A DNA stretch of 35,983 nucleotides from positions 1 to 35,983 of the forward strand of contig CBHYLN010000044.1 of assembly GCA_966128725.1 (NCBI GenBank). The letters run 5' to 3'. The position numbers were made by a program, and so were the translations under genes. Below, one piece after another: positions 25,834-33,708 of this stretch. The notes below the pieces were generated by a model. It saw nothing but the letters and a program-made list of their open reading frames with translations, had not been told where the DNA came from and did not search any database. The first letter of the stretch is position 1. Every line of letters starts with the position of its first letter. This DNA is from JAFDZV01 sp966128725. Its GTDB lineage: Bacteria; Bacteroidota; Ignavibacteria; OLB7.

Positions 25834-27864
25834 ATGAAGCGACTTCAGTACATACTGCTGTTTGGGGTGATGATGGCTGCAATGGCGGCTACATCCCGGG
25901 CGCAGGACACAGCACGGGTGCGTGTTGGGCCGATGGTATCAGCCGGCATCGGTATCGACCGCCCGTCAATTCCGGTGTTCCCGGGCTCCACCGACTGCGG
26001 CGTCTATGAGAACGGCACGTCGTTCCTGATTGGTGGTGGGGCGTTGCTCCAGTTCCCACGAATGTTTGGTGAAGCCCTTGGCCTGCAGATTGGCGCCGAA
26101 TTCATGATGGCATCCTCACGGCTCACAGCCACCCCGGTTGATCCCACGCGGATTGTTGATGCCGGCGTTCTGGTGGAGCTTCAACGCGAGTATCGGCTGG
26201 CGGCAACGCAGCGCGACGCCCTGGTGGAGATCCAGGCTACGTATGCCCTTGGCGAGCGCTTGATGCTGGCCGTGGGGCCGCGCCTTGGCCTGTCGTTGGG
26301 GGCCACATACGAGGCTACCGACAATGTGCTTGGCCCGGGCGATTACAGCTTTGCCAGCGGCCAGCGGGAACAGCCGCTGGCTGGTGCGGCACTACCGGAG
26401 CCGGCGTCGCTGACGTTCGGCCCGGTAGTGTCGGCATCGTACATGATTCCCTTTGGCGCGGCGAGGCTCACGCCCGGCGTGCGGCTGGGCACCGATGTGC
26501 TTTCGCGGACCAAAGTGGATGGGTGGCGCCGGATCACGGCCGAGGCGACGCTGGCGCTCCTGTTCGATATTATTCCGTCGCCGGCCCCACCGCCGCCGCC
26601 GGAAAAGCCGATCGAGCCGGTTATTGTGGTGGCGCCGGAACGGCCGCGTCTTTCCGCATCGATTACTCTGGTGGGGCTCGACGAAAACAACCAGCCGGTT
26701 CCGGTTTCCAAGGTGCATGTCAACGAAGTGCTTGTGCGCAGGCATGCGCCGTTGCTTCCGGCGGTGTTCTTCGAGCAGGAGAAGACCGATCTTCCATCCC
26801 GGTATCCCGCGCTCGACAGTGCCGGCGCCAATGTTTTCGGTGTCGACGAGCTGGCCGATCTTGACGTGCTCGAGCTGCAGCACCGTGCGCTGGATGTTAT
26901 CGGCGATCGCATGCGGCGGCTGCCGGCCTCGAAGCTGGGGTTGGTTGGCTCGGTATCACGCGATGAAGCACCCTCGATTGCCCGGGCTCGCGCGGCCAGT
27001 GTGAAGCGGTATCTGGAGCGCGTATGGGGGATCGATCCGGGCCGGATCACCATCCAGGATGGCAACGGAACGATGTTGCGTTCCAACGAAGCAACCGAGG
27101 ACGGCCGGGCCGATAACCGTCGCGTGGAGTTCGTGGGGTCCACCGATGCCCTTGTTGCGCCGGTTGTTACCGAACAGGTTGAGCGCGAATTCGATCCGCC
27201 GCTGATCCGTATGTCGCCATCGTACGAGGCCGAGGCGGGCATGAAGAGCTGGCAGCTTAATGTGAAGCAGGGGCAGAACACGATCGCCCACTACACGAAC
27301 GATTCCGTTTCGCTGGCGGCCGCCGAGCTGACATGGCATCTGGCATCGGAGAACATCGACAGCGGTCTGGCCCCGCTGGAGGCCGAGCTTCAGGTTGAGG
27401 ATTCCACGGGCCGGTCGGTAACCGCCCGGTCGCAGGTACCGTTGGTGCTTGAGCGTACCGTAAGCGTCGTTGATCGCCGCGTGGTTCGCGAAGGTGATCG
27501 TGAAAACATCTCGTTCACGCTTGTCGGCTTCGAGTACAACCTTGCCGACATCAACCGCCGAAATCTTCAGGTGATCCGCGAGGCGGCGGCGCTTATCCAT
27601 CCGGGTGCACGCATCGTGGTAACCGGTTATACCGATCGCCAGGGAATGGAACAGCGCAATGCGGAATTGTCGGCCGATCGCGCCCGGCGGGTTGCCGCCG
27701 CGCTCCGCGAACAGTTGGAGGCCAATGGCGTCAACGACGTTTCGGTACAGGCTGCCGGCGCCGGTATCGACACCGAGCGATTCCAGAACGATCTGCCTGA
27801 AGGGCGAGCTCTGTCGCGCGGCGTATATATTCAGGTGGAACAGGGTGGGATTCTGAAGAGATAG
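25834..27864 (+). CDS. Outer-membrane protein with two OmpA-like domains
   Basis: A 676-aa protein. A signal peptide ends near ATSRAQ. Residues about 25-255 look like an outer-membrane beta-barrel: alternating hydrophobic strands, VGPRLGLSLG, and a terminal aromatic strand. A proline linker (PAPPPPPEKPIEP) follows. The first OmpA-like domain (about 305-450) ends in RADNRRVEF but lacks the usual GYTD Asp (GSVSRDE instead). After a spacer of about 120 aa the second domain has TGYTDRQG with Asp601 and SADRAR with Arg616, the same 15-residue spacing as the diaminopimelate-binding Asp271/Arg286 of E. coli OmpA. It would tie the outer membrane to peptidoglycan. ATG at 25834; the frame is open to 25720. 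It lies 201 nt after giant gene 2 and ends at an intrinsic terminator, so it may close the surface operon. Confidence 0.93.
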   Translation: MKRLQYILLFGVMMAAMAATSRAQDTARVRVGPMVSAGIGIDRPSIPVFPGSTDCGVYENGTSFLIGGGALLQFPRMFGEALGLQIGAEFMMASSRLTATPVDPTRIVDAGVLVELQREYRLAATQRDALVEIQATYALGERLMLAVGPRLGLSLGATYEATDNVLGPGDYSFASGQREQPLAGAALPEPASLTFGPVVSASYMIPFGAARLTPGVRLGTDVLSRTKVDGWRRITAEATLALLFDIIPSPAPPPPPEKPIEPVIVVAPERPRLSASITLVGLDENNQPVPVSKVHVNEVLVRRHAPLLPAVFFEQEKTDLPSRYPALDSAGANVFGVDELADLDVLELQHRALDVIGDRMRRLPASKLGLVGSVSRDEAPSIARARAASVKRYLERVWGIDPGRITIQDGNGTMLRSNEATEDGRADNRRVEFVGSTDALVAPVVTEQVEREFDPPLIRMSPSYEAEAGMKSWQLNVKQGQNTIAHYTNDSVSLAAAELTWHLASENIDSGLAPLEAELQVEDSTGRSVTARSQVPLVLERTVSVVDRRVVREGDRENISFTLVGFEYNLADINRRNLQVIREAAALIHPGARIVVTGYTDRQGMEQRNAELSADRARRVAAALREQLEANGVNDVSVQAAGAGIDTERFQNDLPEGRALSRGVYIQVEQGGILKR

Positions 27865-27910
27865 GTTCACCGGACGAAGACAGACCGGAATCCATACTCC
27901 GGCAATTCGC

Positions 27911-27954
27911 AAAGGGGGCATCACGCGTTAATCGTGGTGTCCCCTTTCTTTATT
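27911..27954 (+). terminator. Intrinsic terminator after the OmpA gene
   Basis: A 15-bp stem (27911-27925 with 27933-27947, two G-T wobbles) with a 7-nt loop is followed by CTTTATT on the plus strand. It lies 46 nt after the OmpA stop. It is the clearest Rho-independent terminator in the window. Confidence 0.85.
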
Positions 27955-28090
27955 CGTGCTGTTTGTATCACGCCACCGGCCAACCGCCCCATATATCGCT
28001 TTTGAATAATAACATCCGGCCCGATGCTCGTGTTAACCACCTGTTATCCGCCGCGGCAGTATGCCACGCGCGGTTGCTTCATCGAATTTC

Positions 28091-28095
28091 AGGAG
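28091..28095 (+). promoter_or_regulatory. Shine-Dalgarno site of the GEVED gene
   Basis: AGGAG 7 nt before ATG at 28103. It favours this start over the longer open frame from 28061. Confidence 0.6.
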
Positions 28096-28102
28096 ACATG
28101 GC

Positions 28103-28978
28103 ATGCGGCATTGTACACAGTACAAAAGGGTTGGCACCTATCTGTTGCCGGTTGTGGTATCTATGTTTTTCTCGGGGCAGCTTTGGGGGCAGCAGTATTG
28201 CATACCGCCCTTCAACGGCAGCACCTATGCGGGCATCGTGCACGTGGGGTTGAACGGGACTCCGGCCATCGATCGCCAATCCGGATGGGGCGAGAAATAT
28301 GTCCACGTAAGTGAGACCACCACGCTGAGCCGTGGCTTTCAATATTCGATCGCTCTGACAACCGAAAATTCGTTGAGCGATATTTTCGGAAATACCAATG
28401 CTCGCGTTTGGATCGACTGGAACCACGACTACGATTTCAACGACCCCGGTGAGCAGGTTGTGAAGCTGAACAACAATGTGTTGAACAAGTCCATCCCTAC
28501 GGCGATTGTTGTTCCCGAGGATGCCGTGCTTGGTGCAACACGTATGCGCGTGTACGTCGACATGGTTGAAAGCGGCGGGCACGATACACCAACGCCATGT
28601 GGCTACGAATATTCCAAGGCCGGTATCGAGCATCACGGTGAGGTGGAGGACTATACCATCACCATCGCCGATGCCGCCGCATCTGTTCCAACGAACGGCG
28701 TTCGTGGAAACACCCTCGCCCGGTTCCTTCCAACGGCCGCGAACACCGGCTCCGAGCTGATCCCGATCGCCTACGAAGTGACCGGCCCAACAATGGTCGC
28801 CATCGATCTCTACGCCCTGTCCGGCCGGCATCTGCTTTCGGTTGCGGCGCCCACGTTGCGCGACGCCGGAAGTTATCAGGCGTTTGTGGACGGCACCGCC
28901 CTTGCAAGCGGCTGTTATCTGGTGCGGCTGGCCACGCCGGCATCGGCTGTTACCCGAACCGTAAACATCGTGCGATGA
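28103..28978 (+). CDS. GEVED-domain protein with T9SS sorting domain
   Basis: A 291-aa exported protein. The signal peptide (LLPVVVSMFFSGQLWGQ) is followed by a GEVED domain at about residues 30-195, named after its HHGEVEDYTITI motif. The characteristic VWIDWNHDYDFNDPGEQV segment is acidic and resembles a calcium site. The last 80 residues (IAYEVTGPTMVAIDLYALSG to TVNIVR) match the T9SS sorting domain. GEVED domains occur in secreted proteases and surface proteins of Bacteroidota; no catalytic domain is attached here, so it may be a binding or structural protein. The start has AGGAG at 7 nt. It follows the OmpA terminator by about 150 nt and is probably its own transcript. Its stop codon overlaps a possible ATG of the next frame (ATGA at 28975). 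Confidence 0.92.
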   Translation: MRHCTQYKRVGTYLLPVVVSMFFSGQLWGQQYCIPPFNGSTYAGIVHVGLNGTPAIDRQSGWGEKYVHVSETTTLSRGFQYSIALTTENSLSDIFGNTNARVWIDWNHDYDFNDPGEQVVKLNNNVLNKSIPTAIVVPEDAVLGATRMRVYVDMVESGGHDTPTPCGYEYSKAGIEHHGEVEDYTITIADAAASVPTNGVRGNTLARFLPTAANTGSELIPIAYEVTGPTMVAIDLYALSGRHLLSVAAPTLRDAGSYQAFVDGTALASGCYLVRLATPASAVTRTVNIVR

Positions 28979-29103
28979 AATCCGAATGTGGAGTGGTGGG
29001 CTACCACATAGATCGATTACCGGTGCCCGTTGCCGCATGCAGCCATGCCGCGGGCACCGGCGATCGCATTTCCCCGTTGCGTGCCCGGGCCGATCGGCGG
29101 CAC

Positions 29104-29598
29104 ATGATACCGGCCCTGTTCGTGCTGCTTGTTGCCCTGGCGTTTGCGGCGTGTTCCGATTCCGGTGTTGGCGATACGCCAACGGAGTTCGTCGCCAGCC
29201 TGGAGGATTTCGGCGGCTACGGGGCGTGGCCGTTGGTTACCGAACCCCGCCGCGGGCCGGATCCCTCCGGGCGCCTTGGAATTGGCTCGCATGGATGGAC
29301 CGATTCCGAACTGGTGCGCACCATCCGGGTAAAGCAGCCAACCGCGTATCCCGACTCGTCCGGCAACTATCCGGTGGGCACGATATTCCTGAAGGAGTTG
29401 ACGCGCCAGGGCAGGGTGGAGTCCGTAGTGGCGATGGCAAAGCGAGGCAACGGCTACAATCCCGCCGGACGCGGGTGGGAGTTCTTCATCATCGAGAACG
29501 GTGCCATTACCAGCCGTGGCGATACGGTCGACCGGCTCCGGTGTTTCCACTGCCACGGGCATGCCGCCGCCGGCAGCGATCTCATCTTCTCGCGGTAA
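29104..29598 (+). CDS. Cytochrome P460-family c-type haem lipoprotein
   Basis: A 164-aa protein. A hydrophobic leader ending in FAAC (Cys17) suggests a lipoprotein. Family features of cytochrome P460 follow: YPVGTIFLKEL, AMAKRGNGYNPAGRGWEFFI, and the haem motif CFHCH at 147-151 close to the C-terminus. P460 cytochromes oxidise hydroxylamine or nitric oxide, or bind NO; the sequence does not show which applies, and the crosslinking Lys was not located with certainty (Lys in TIFLKEL is a candidate). The frame is open back to ATG 28975, which overlaps the GEVED stop as ATGA and would add 43 residues before the leader. I chose 29104 because it starts a signal peptide, but coupling is possible. 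It is convergent with the carboxylase gene, 44 nt apart. Confidence 0.88.
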   Translation: MIPALFVLLVALAFAACSDSGVGDTPTEFVASLEDFGGYGAWPLVTEPRRGPDPSGRLGIGSHGWTDSELVRTIRVKQPTAYPDSSGNYPVGTIFLKELTRQGRVESVVAMAKRGNGYNPAGRGWEFFIIENGAITSRGDTVDRLRCFHCHGHAAAGSDLIFSR

Positions 29599-29642
29599 TC
29601 ACCTGCTTGGCCAGGCCTGGCGCCGGTGCGGCCACGGGCGCG

Positions 29643-31301
29643 CTACACCTGTAGCACGCCCGGATTGAACTTCGGGATCTCGTGGTTGTGGCTTGCCATC
29701 GCAAGCCCCATGGAAACAATGCGGCGGGTTTCGCGGGGATCCACGATGCCGTCCACCCACAGGCGCGCGGCAGCATACACGGGATTTGTCTGTGTGTCGT
29801 AGCGGTCCTGAATCTCCTTCAGCATCGCGGCCTGATCCTCGGCTGTGATGGTCCGGCCTTCCTTCTCCAACTGCGCCAGCTTGATCGTCAGCAATGTCTT
29901 CGATGCCTGGGCGCCCCCCATCACCGCGATGTTCGCCGAGGGCCATGCATAAATCAGGCGTGGATCGTAGGCCTTGCCGCACATGGCGTAATTGCCGGCG
30001 CCGTAGCTGTTGCCAACGATGAACGTGAACTTCGGCACCGTGGAATTGCTGACGGCGTTCACCATCTTCGCGCCATCCTTGATGATGCCGCCCTGCTCGG
30101 CGCGTGTGCCAACCATGAATCCGGTAACATCCTGCAGGAACACCAGCGGGATATTCCGTTGATTGCAGTTCATGATAAATCGTGCGGCCTTGTCGGCCGA
30201 GTCCGAGTAGATCACCCCGCCAACCTGCATCTCGCCGCGCGCTGTCTTCACGATGTTCCGATTGTTCGCCACGATGCCAACGGCCCAGCCGTCGATTCGC
30301 CCGTATCCGCACACGATCGTGCGACCGTAGTCGGCCTTGTATTCGTCCAGCTCCGAGTTATCCAGCAGACGCGCCAGCACCTGATACGTATCGTATGGGC
30401 GAGCACGATCGTGCGCCACGATGCCGAACAGCTCGTCCTCGGCAAATGCGGGCGGGGCGGGCGCAACGCGGTCGAACAACGGTCGCCGGCCCAACTCGGG
30501 TCCGAACTTCGACACAAGCGACCGGATCAGCGTGATTGCCTCGCGATCATCCTTTGCCTTGTAGTCCGTGTTGCCGCTGATCGAGCAATGCATCGTGGCG
30601 CCGCCAAGCGATTCGATATCGGTGCGTTCGCCGATTGCCGCTTCCACCAGCGCCGGGCCTGCCAGGAACAGCGAGCCGTTCCCCTCCACAATGATCGCCT
30701 CGTCGGACATGATCGGCAGGTACGCGCCGCCTGCAACGCACGGACCCATGATGCATGCGATCTGCGGAATGCCCATGCTGGACATCAGCGCATTGTTGCG
30801 GAACTGCCGTCCGAAGTGCTCCTTGTCCGGGAATATCTCGTCCTGCATCGGCAGAAACACGCCGGCGGAATCAACCAGATAGATGGTGGGAAGCCGATTC
30901 TCGATGGCGATTTCCTGCGCCCGCATGTTCTTCTTCGCGGTAAGCGGGAACCAGGCCCCAGCCTTTACCGTGGCATCGTTCGCCACGATCATGCATTCGC
31001 GCCCCTCGATAAGGCCCACGCCGGCAACCACGCCGGCCGAAGGCGCGCCGCCCTGCTCGGCATAGAAATCGTGCGCGGCCAGCAGGCCAACCTCAAGGAA
31101 ATACGAACCGGGATCGATAAGCAGCTCGATGCGTTCGCGCGCCGACAACTTTCCGCGCGAGTGCAGGCGTTCGCGTGCCTTTGCGCCGCCGCCCGCCCGT
31201 GTGCGCTCGGAAGTCTGCTCAAGCGCCCGAAGCAGGCCGATGTTGGTGTCGTAGTTCTTTTGAAAGGCAGGGATCCCCTGCACGTCGGAGCCGATGCGCA
31301 T
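29643..31301 (-). CDS. Acyl-CoA carboxylase carboxyltransferase subunit (methylcrotonyl-CoA type)
   Basis: A 552-aa carboxyltransferase that moves CO2 from carboxybiotin to an acyl-CoA. Two crotonase-like halves are present: the first has GAWFPLTAKKNMRAQEIA and MGPCVAGGAYLPIMSDEA, the second FLQDVTGFMVGTRAEQGG, IKDGAKMVNAVSNSTVPKFT and VGNSYGAGNYAMCGKAYDPR. The FLQDVTGFMVG string and LGGATMHCSISGNTDYKAKD resemble methylcrotonyl-CoA carboxylase beta more than propionyl-CoA carboxylase, which would place it in leucine breakdown. This is a judgement by eye; geranyl-CoA or another branched substrate is possible. The biotin carboxylase/carrier subunit is not next to it. ATG at 31301, with no strong ribosome binding site. 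Probably transcribed alone. Confidence 0.94.
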   Translation of the reverse strand: MRIGSDVQGIPAFQKNYDTNIGLLRALEQTSERTRAGGGAKARERLHSRGKLSARERIELLIDPGSYFLEVGLLAAHDFYAEQGGAPSAGVVAGVGLIEGRECMIVANDATVKAGAWFPLTAKKNMRAQEIAIENRLPTIYLVDSAGVFLPMQDEIFPDKEHFGRQFRNNALMSSMGIPQIACIMGPCVAGGAYLPIMSDEAIIVEGNGSLFLAGPALVEAAIGERTDIESLGGATMHCSISGNTDYKAKDDREAITLIRSLVSKFGPELGRRPLFDRVAPAPPAFAEDELFGIVAHDRARPYDTYQVLARLLDNSELDEYKADYGRTIVCGYGRIDGWAVGIVANNRNIVKTARGEMQVGGVIYSDSADKAARFIMNCNQRNIPLVFLQDVTGFMVGTRAEQGGIIKDGAKMVNAVSNSTVPKFTFIVGNSYGAGNYAMCGKAYDPRLIYAWPSANIAVMGGAQASKTLLTIKLAQLEKEGRTITAEDQAAMLKEIQDRYDTQTNPVYAAARLWVDGIVDPRETRRIVSMGLAMASHNHEIPKFNPGVLQV

Positions 31302-31476
31302 ACGCGGTAATCTCGTCTAAGGAGTTCCAGAAAATTTGCCGAGCGCACAAGATACGATTGCAACGCAATGCCGGGATAACAGCGCGGGCCGCCCGCGTTG
31401 CACGGGCGCATGCATCCGCACCGAGCGCTATCCACGAAGGCCCCGGCTGACGCACGTGGCGAACATCCCGTTTGTG

Positions 31477-32241
31477 CTACGGCATCACGAACGTGGTGAG
31501 CGCCGAACGCAATGGCGAGAGATTGGTTTCGTGCCACTCCTGCTTGGTGGGGTCGTAGTAGCCAACGGTGCGCCCGGCCATGGGATACGCCACCACGTAC
31601 ACCGTGGTGCCCGTGCGTACACCCGCACGCCTGAGCTCGGACAACGAAAGCGTTCCGTTGAACGCGGCATCGCCACCGGGCACGGCCACTGAGCTGGCCG
31701 CCAGATAATGCCCCTGCTGCGCGGTAAGCGCCGCCGAGGTATCCATGAATACACGCAGCCGGCGTACCGCGTTGTCCGGCGTCGGCACCGACACATTGCC
31801 GCTCAGGAAGAAGAAATCGCGTCCGATGCTGGAGTTCGTGTCGATACGGGCCGTGATGCTTGTGATATCATACGTCGGCAGTTGCACCACGTAGTTGTCG
31901 CGCAGAAACGCCGTGCCACCGCCCACGAACTGGTAGCCGTAGATCTTTATGGTGGAGTGGCCCGGCTTCGTAAGCGTCAGCACGTACGTGCCGGCCGGAA
32001 GGTCGGCAAAGGAGCATGTGCCGTTTGTCACGGTTGTCGCGGTGCGGTCGGTTCCGTCGATGCCAACCGTAACGCCGCTGCCATCGCTCAGGAAGTTTCC
32101 GTCCTGATCAACCACGATTACTTCCAGGGCCAGCGTTCCTTTCAGGCCGCCGGAGGAGGAGGGGTTGTCGTTGCAGCTCAGAAGCGAAAGCGCAAGCCCG
32201 ATGGTGGCCAGGCTCGCCAGAAAATGTTGTGTGCGGTTCAT
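31477..32241 (-). CDS. Lipoprotein with carboxypeptidase-regulatory-like domain
   Basis: A 254-aa lipoprotein. The signal peptide ends in the lipobox LLSC (Cys23), followed by NDNPSSSGG. Residues about 30-110 form a carboxypeptidase-regulatory-like (transthyretin-type) beta-sandwich: LALEVIVVDQDGNFLSDGSG, CSFADLPAGTYVLTLTKPGH. The rest is beta-rich, with no recognised domain, ending YPMAGRTVGYYDPTKQEWHE and a short tail. It is probably attached to the outer or inner membrane and faces the periplasm or surface. The frame is open to 32319, but ATG at 32241 begins the signal peptide. The gene is 175 nt upstream of the carboxylase on the same strand with no evident link. No substrate can be inferred. 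Confidence 0.88.
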   Translation of the reverse strand: MNRTQHFLASLATIGLALSLLSCNDNPSSSGGLKGTLALEVIVVDQDGNFLSDGSGVTVGIDGTDRTATTVTNGTCSFADLPAGTYVLTLTKPGHSTIKIYGYQFVGGGTAFLRDNYVVQLPTYDITSITARIDTNSSIGRDFFFLSGNVSVPTPDNAVRRLRVFMDTSAALTAQQGHYLAASSVAVPGGDAAFNGTLSLSELRRAGVRTGTTVYVVAYPMAGRTVGYYDPTKQEWHETNLSPLRSALTTFVMP

Positions 32242-32328
32242 GGCGAATCTCTGAAGTTGGATGTGGGGAACCGAGACATTGAGAGATCGGCGTAACGATA
32301 CGATTTCACCGGCAGGCAATCAAGAAGT

Positions 32329-32364
32329 GGCACGGCCCCGATGCAATTGCACCGGGGCCGTGCC
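32329..32364 (-). terminator. 12-bp hairpin, possible terminator
   Basis: Arms 32329-32340 and 32353-32364 pair perfectly over 12 bp; the loop itself contains the palindrome TGCAATTGCA. Read on the minus strand it is followed by ACTTCTTGATT, modestly T-rich, so it may end a minus-strand transcript coming from 32.4-32.9 kb. No firm gene ends directly before it. Confidence 0.5.
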
Positions 32365-32706
32365 GAGCGGATGGGTCCTCGTCCATATCCCGCACTACGT
32401 AATTCCGAATCACGTATACATCCGGTTCACCCGAAGCCACGGGCGCGGATGTGGCTGGATGGCGTCGTGTGGTGCGCCACCCGGCCGCTGCGTGCCGACC
32501 TTTCCGCATGCATTGAACGACGGCGATCCGCTGATAACAGTCAGCCGGCAGCGACGCGCGTTCCAGGCCAACAGGTCCGCCAGCTATCTCAGATGCCGGC
32601 TATTCGCGATAGCCTGCCAACTGCAATGATCGACCATCGGGCCGTGCGATTGTCGCATCACGGTGCCGCGGACACGGCTGGGCGATGGCCTCGCTGCCGG
32701 GGGCCG

Positions 32707-32909
32707 CTAACGGAGCGTGAACGGCACGTCGGCCGAGGGCTGTGTTGCTCCGGTGGGGTGGATACGATCGGTGCGTGGGTCCAGGCTCACCGTGTAGGCC
32801 GACGATCCAGGATACACGGCGGCATGATATGCACGATTCTTCAGCAGACCATTCTCGGCGAGTACGCCGCCGCCACCACGGCCATCGCGGCTATTCGCGG
32901 GTAGTTCAT
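32707..32909 (-). pseudogene. Possible small exported protein broken by a frameshift
   Basis: GGAG stands 7 nt before ATG at 32909, which opens MNYPRIAAMAVVAAAYS, a plausible short signal peptide, but the frame stops after 22 codons (TGA at 32843-32841). The overlapping frame carries a sensible continuation, NGLLKNRAYHAAVYPG and onward to SADVPFTLR with a TAG at 32709-32707, with codon use like real genes here. One extra base in the GTGGTGGCGGCGGCG stretch would join the two into about 66 residues. It may be a decayed gene, a sequence error or chance. I do not recognise the product. Confidence 0.3.
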
Positions 32910-33105
32910 GACGATCTCCGAAGTACAAGTGGATCGGAATGGAATTGTGCGCCAGCCTGATCGAATAACAGGTGGGCGGGGCGATTGTTACGCATCGTAC
33001 CGGGCCGCGAATAGCGGCGGGCTCCGCTTGGCATGCGTTTGGCCTGGCAGTAACTTTGCCCGCCTACACGGACACAGGCGGAATCAATTATTCAAGCGCA
33101 AGCCC

Positions 33106-33363
33106 ATGGAACCCACACTACATATGAAGCAGGGCCTTAACCTGCTGGAGCGCGTACTGCAGTTTTATCCCCTGATGCAGGAGGGGGCCAGCGCGCAGGT
33201 GATGCTTACCGAACAGGACTGGATGGTGTTGATGGACTTCACCGAGAATCCGGAAGCGGTGGAAATCCGACCGGCCACGGTACAGGAGATGACGGTGGAC
33301 CGCGCCGCGCGCACGATCCATGTGGTGACTGGCGATTGCGACGTTTCCGTACGGATGGATTAA
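33106..33363 (+). CDS. Small acidic protein, unknown function
   Basis: An 85-aa protein I do not recognise. It begins with an amphipathic helix (MKQGLNLLERVLQFYPLMQE) followed by alternating strand-like segments (MLTEQDWMVLMDFTENPEAV, VQEMTVDRAARTIHVVTGDC) and ends DVSVRMD. It is cytoplasmic by appearance, with no signal or membrane segment. ATG at 33106 is chosen; ATG at 33124 is an alternative. The frame extends to 32908 but the upstream part lacks protein-like composition. It is convergent with the HPr gene, 34 nt apart. Coding status rests on composition and codon use. Confidence 0.55.
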   Translation: MEPTLHMKQGLNLLERVLQFYPLMQEGASAQVMLTEQDWMVLMDFTENPEAVEIRPATVQEMTVDRAARTIHVVTGDCDVSVRMD

Positions 33364-33397
33364 CGGATTGCCGCCCTGCGGCGGGGCGCATCGTTGC

Positions 33398-33667
33398 CTA
33401 GAACTCCTCGTCGAAGCCGCGGTCGAAGTAGTCGACAATGTCGGCCGCCGCGGCTTCCTCGTCGGGGCCGTCGAACTCCAGCGTGAGCTCCGATCCTTTC
33501 TCCGCAGCCAGCGTCATCACGCCGATAATGCTTTTGCCGTTGATTCGGAATCCGCCCTTGATCAGCGTGAACTCGCACCGGTACTGCGATGCCTTCTTCA
33601 CGATTGTGGCCGCGGGGCGGGTATGCAACCCGGCGCGATTGCGGATGGTCACGTTCCGTTGAATCAT
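33398..33667 (-). CDS. ptsH: HPr-family phosphocarrier protein
   Basis: An 89-aa HPr. His15 sits in the canonical NRAGLHTRPAA motif with Arg17, the site phosphorylated by PEP via enzyme I. Ser46 in INGKSIIGVMTLA is the site used by HPr kinase where that enzyme exists. The fold pattern and length are normal, with a short acidic tail (YFDRGFDEEF). Enzyme I, EII permeases and HPr kinase are not in the window, so it may serve a regulatory rather than a sugar-uptake role, which is inference. It starts with ATG at 33667 and lies 41 nt after a polyprenyl diphosphate synthase, as the third gene of a tight minus-strand run with fni. Confidence 0.95.
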   Translation of the reverse strand: MIQRNVTIRNRAGLHTRPAATIVKKASQYRCEFTLIKGGFRINGKSIIGVMTLAAEKGSELTLEFDGPDEEAAAADIVDYFDRGFDEEF

Positions 33668-33708
33668 GAATCGACCTGGCCCCGGTGTTATTGAGTTGGA
33701 ACTGCGCT

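Larger units (their letters stand above)
32242..33105. other. Sparse region with a hairpin and a possible broken small gene
   Basis: About 860 nt between the lipoprotein and the 85-aa protein. It contains the hairpin at 32329-32364 and a candidate frameshifted small gene at 32707-32909. Between these two I found no convincing frame on either strand and no recognisable structured RNA. Confidence 0.5.

Noticed and set aside
29682..31310. Long plus-strand frame of 542 codons opposite the carboxylase
   Set aside because: It is a shadow of a clear carboxyltransferase gene and shows no protein family features.
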